The notes beneath the pieces are model-generated. The model searched no databases, was not told the DNA's origin, and was given only the letters and a program-made list of their open reading frames with translations. A stretch of DNA of 8,388 nt from Candidatus Altarchaeota archaeon (GTDB taxonomy: Archaea > SpSt-1190): contig JAAOXW010000010.1 in NCBI GenBank assembly GCA_018221005.1, positions 1 to 8,388 of the forward strand. The letters are read 5' to 3'. Shown here piece after piece: positions 6,893 to 8,388 of the stretch (its first letter is position 1; each line of letters begins with the position of its first letter). The position numbers were made by a program, and so were the translations under genes.

Positions 6893-7039
6893 ATGCCAAA
6901 TGGAGATAAAACAGGACCAATGGGAAAAGGACCAAAAACAGGACGTGCAAAGGGATTTTGTGCAGGTGGCGATAAGCCAGGTTGTCAGAGCTCTGAAGGT
7001 CAGGGCAAGGGACTAAGACGGAGAGCGGAAGGTAAGTAG
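6893..7039 (+). CDS. DUF5320-like small Gly/Lys-rich protein (48 aa)
   Basis: A 48-residue basic protein starting MPNGDKTGPMGKGP, then KTGRAKGFCAGGDKPGC, with Cys at 23 and 31, and ending LRRRAEGK. The opening MPxGDxTGPxGxGPxTGRxxGFC matches the DUF5320-type small proteins that occur in bacteria and archaea beside DUF134 regulators and NifX/NifB-like iron-molybdenum cofactor proteins. Their biochemical role is unknown; the company suggests metal or iron-sulfur handling. Many members have a C-terminal coiled coil, which is absent here, so this is a minimal version. It is supported by a strong Shine-Dalgarno, a consensus promoter and the matched neighbour. Its TAG stop is followed at once by the ATG of the DUF134 gene, which implies translational coupling. 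No frameshift is seen: the frame simply ends. Confidence 0.85.
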   Translation: MPNGDKTGPMGKGPKTGRAKGFCAGGDKPGCQSSEGQGKGLRRRAEGK

Positions 7040-7372
7040 ATGCCCCGGAGAAGATGCCGAAGGTGGGTTAGATATGAGCCCGAAGTTTCATATTTCAAAC
7101 CGGCAGGCATCCCAAAGGCTCAACTGGAAACCATCCCCCTCTTAGTTGAAGAATATGAAGCCGTTCGCTTAGCTGACTTTAAAGGTAAGTCCCAGTCTGC
7201 GGCGGCCAAAGAGATGGGGGTTTCTCAACCCACTTTTCATCGAATGCTTGTATCCGCCCGAAAAAAAGTTAGCGATGCCCTTATCAACGGCAAGGCCATA
7301 AAAATTGAAGGTGGCCATTATGTGGTCACTGCCAAGAGGGGCGGAGTAGATGACACCAAAGATACCGAGTAA
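7040..7372 (+). CDS. DUF134 / UPF0251 helix-turn-helix protein
   Basis: A 110-aa predicted DNA-binding protein of the DUF134 (UPF0251) family, whose helix-turn-helix resembles sigma-70 region 4. The N-terminal MPRRRCRRWV and EVSYFKPAGIP (15-25) are family hallmarks. VEEYEAVRLADFKGKSQ (36-52) leads into the helix-turn-helix AAAKEMGVSQPTFHRML (54-70), and KVSDALINGKAIKIEGG (76-92) closes the conserved core. The last 15 residues are a variable tail. The gene starts directly after the stop of the DUF5320-like gene, with GAAGG about 7 nt upstream inside that gene, and its 3' end overlaps the next gene by 23 bp. It is the natural candidate to bind the palindrome at 6861-6878. The target and any effector are not known from the sequence; most DUF134 proteins are uncharacterised. 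Confidence 0.93.
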   Translation: MPRRRCRRWVRYEPEVSYFKPAGIPKAQLETIPLLVEEYEAVRLADFKGKSQSAAAKEMGVSQPTFHRMLVSARKKVSDALINGKAIKIEGGHYVVTAKRGGVDDTKDTE

Positions 7373-7496
7373 ATGTCCGATTTGTAATAGCACTCGTCTT
7401 CATGGCAACTCCGTAAAATTTACTTGTCTCAAGTGTGGATATGCCTACGGCCCAAAGTCAATGAGTTTTCGCACTGCTGACGAGTTCAGGAAATAA
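7350..7496 (+). CDS. Small zinc-ribbon protein (48 aa)
   Basis: The product is 48 residues starting MTPKIPSKCPICNSTRLHG, with C9-x2-C12 and C26-x2-C29 (KCPIC...TCLKCGYAYG). This is a classic single zinc ribbon of the rubredoxin/TFIIS-like knuckle type, followed by a short polar tail ending DEFRK. The start ATG overlaps the DUF134 gene by 23 bp in the +1 frame, and the codon directly before it is TAG, so no longer upstream version exists. GAGGGG at 7336-7341 lies 8 nt before the ATG and GGAG lies 3 nt before. Evenly spaced cysteine pairs and tight coupling argue for a real gene. It could bind zinc or iron and may act as a partner of its cassette mates; no specific function can be assigned. Confidence 0.78.
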   Translation: MTPKIPSKCPICNSTRLHGNSVKFTCLKCGYAYGPKSMSFRTADEFRK

Positions 7497-7504
7497 TAAT
7501 AGTT

Positions 7505-7780
7505 TCAAAGCCCAAAATCTTCAATGAACCCTCGGATAGTCCCGTACTTCTCCAAAAAACGAAAGCCCTTGTCTGTTAGTGTAATCATCTTCCTACCCTT
7601 TTTATTTTCCAAAACTTTAATGAAATCTTTTTCTCCCATCTCCTTCAGATACTCGGCGAATCGCTGAGATGAGAGATTGGAAAACCTGAGCAAGGGAGTT
7701 GGCTTTATTGAGTTGTCATGTTTCTTGATGATACTAAGAAAATCATAGATTATTTCCAGCCTATCTCTTTTCTTTGTCAT
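7505..7780 (-). CDS. Winged-helix transcription regulator, archaeal HTH_45-like
   Basis: A 91-aa single-domain winged helix. A first helix (6-20) is followed by SIKPTPLLRFSNLSSQRFAEYLKEM (24-48), the helix-turn-helix with the family-typical LxRFSNLS. Then come FIKVLENKKGRKMITLTDKG (53-72), the wing, and FRFLEKYGTIRGFIEDFGL (73-91), a dimer-like last helix. The length and the LTDKG...FLEKY pattern fit small archaeal winged-helix regulators common in many lineages. Its ATG overlaps the TGA of the upstream membrane protein by 4 nt (ATGA), so the two are surely co-transcribed and translationally coupled. It ends 8 bp from the convergent zinc-ribbon gene. The operator and targets are unknown; coupling to a membrane protein suggests it may respond to that protein or to a signal it perceives. 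Confidence 0.85.
   Translation of the reverse strand: MTKKRDRLEIIYDFLSIIKKHDNSIKPTPLLRFSNLSSQRFAEYLKEMGEKDFIKVLENKKGRKMITLTDKGFRFLEKYGTIRGFIEDFGL
7599..7608 (+). terminator. Possible T-rich terminator of the small-gene cassette
   Basis: TTTTTATTTT lies about 100 nt past the zinc-ribbon stop, inside the convergent winged-helix gene. It is the first substantial T tract downstream. The 8-bp gap between the two convergent stops leaves no room for a terminator, so cassette transcripts must run into the neighbour. Confidence 0.25.
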
Positions 7781-8388
7781 TGTTTAACCACTCTCAAATT
7801 TTTCCACACTTTATAGAGTATTATCAAGAAAATAGTGAATGAAAGCCCATAGACAACTGCTTGCCAGAAGCTCGCAATTGCAAGTGTGGTGTCAAGCAAA
7901 TTTAACATCCAAAATACTAGCAACAGCTCATAAATCACCAGCATTTGCGACTTTTTTCCCGATTTGGTTTTAGTGTGAATAATACCAATACTGTAAGCGA
8001 TGACAAATACTTGGAAAAGTATGTAGAGTGCCGATGCTTTGGTCAGTAAGATAACGAATGAAATTACTACAGCTAGTACGTGTAACATCCACGGTTTTAG
8101 TTTTCTTTCGGTCCTCTGGCTTCTACAAGTGATACTGTATAGGAGGAAGAAGGCCGCCATGGTGTGGGTGTACGTTATACCCAAAACTCCAAGTGCAAGT
8201 GCCCATGCAGAAACATCAAGCAAACCGGGGTAGAAGAAAAATGAAATTGCCAGATGGCGGGCCAGTAATTTCAAAAGAGATGCAATACCAAAGAACAAGA
8301 AAGTCATTCGGAAATATTTCACACCCTCGTGTGCACTTAATTTCTGCATTTCCCTCGTCTTCAAATAAATCACTAAACAAATCAAAGC
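7777..8388 (-). CDS. Multi-pass membrane protein of unknown function (start outside window)
   Basis: About 203 residues are visible, open to the right edge with no stop. A TTG at 8385 could start it, but the frame is open beyond and the first residues (ICLVIYL) look like the end of a membrane helix, so the true start is probably outside. Numbering from TTG 8385, hydrophobic segments lie near 1-8, 27-45, 60-85, 99-117, 118-136, 148-170 and 174-193, that is six full helices plus a partial one. Between the first two is the charged loop KTREMQKLSAHEGVKYFR (9-26), a pattern I associate with an uncharacterised archaeal seven-helix family. Basic loops at 88-98 and 138-145 suggest cytoplasmic sides. 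There is no enzymatic motif. It sits immediately upstream of, and overlaps by 4 nt, the winged-helix gene. A sensor role is only an inference from that coupling. Confidence 0.8.
   Translation of the reverse strand, partial: ALICLVIYLKTREMQKLSAHEGVKYFRMTFLFFGIASLLKLLARHLAISFFFYPGLLDVSAWALALGVLGITYTHTMAAFFLLYSITCRSQRTERKLKPWMLHVLAVVISFVILLTKASALYILFQVFVIAYSIGIIHTKTKSGKKSQMLVIYELLLVFWMLNLLDTTLAIASFWQAVVYGLSFTIFLIILYKVWKNLRVVKQ

Overview
This is an archaeal chromosomal segment. The evidence is an AglB/STT3-type oligosaccharyltransferase, an archaeal-type glutamyl-tRNA synthetase with its own N-terminal helical domain, a type IA topoisomerase with C-terminal zinc fingers, BRE/TATA-type promoters placed about 25 nt before start codons, and an archaeal winged-helix regulator. 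The 127-aa orphan protein and the multi-pass membrane protein look to me like families common in DPANN lineages (for example Diapherotrites or Aenigmarchaeota relatives), but the lineage is an inference and not settled by this sequence. The DNA is moderately AT-rich and very compact: nine genes cover almost everything and no gene-free stretch exceeds 92 bp.

Layout. (1) 1-1620, minus: 5' part of aglB, cut by the left edge. (2) 1621-1689: a short divergent promoter region. (3) 1690-3696, plus: topA. (4) 3699-6800, minus: a tight three-gene run transcribed gltX, then a radical SAM protein of the AmmeMemoRadiSam group (amrS), then a 127-aa protein of unknown function, ending tail to tail with topA only 2 bp away. 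(5) 6801-6892: a divergent regulatory region with a strong BRE/TATA, an 18-bp perfect palindrome and a strong Shine-Dalgarno. (6) 6893-7496, plus: a cassette of three small genes, a 48-aa DUF5320-like protein, a DUF134/UPF0251 helix-turn-helix protein and a 48-aa zinc-ribbon protein; the first two abut with no gap and the last two overlap. (7) 7505-8388, minus: a winged-helix protein coupled by a 4-nt ATGA overlap to an upstream multi-pass membrane protein that runs off the right edge.

How they fit together. aglB, topA and gltX are housekeeping genes (protein N-glycosylation, DNA topology, tRNA charging). The parts that are not routine are the small cassette at 6893-7496, which looks like a self-regulated metal or iron-sulfur related unit with a likely operator over its transcription start; the membrane protein/winged-helix pair, which resembles a sensor-regulator unit; and the unknown 127-aa protein travelling with gltX and amrS. 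Both 48-aa genes were found by reading the intervals between the larger genes. Three genes start with GTG. I saw no tRNA, rRNA, CRISPR, insertion sequence or attachment site.
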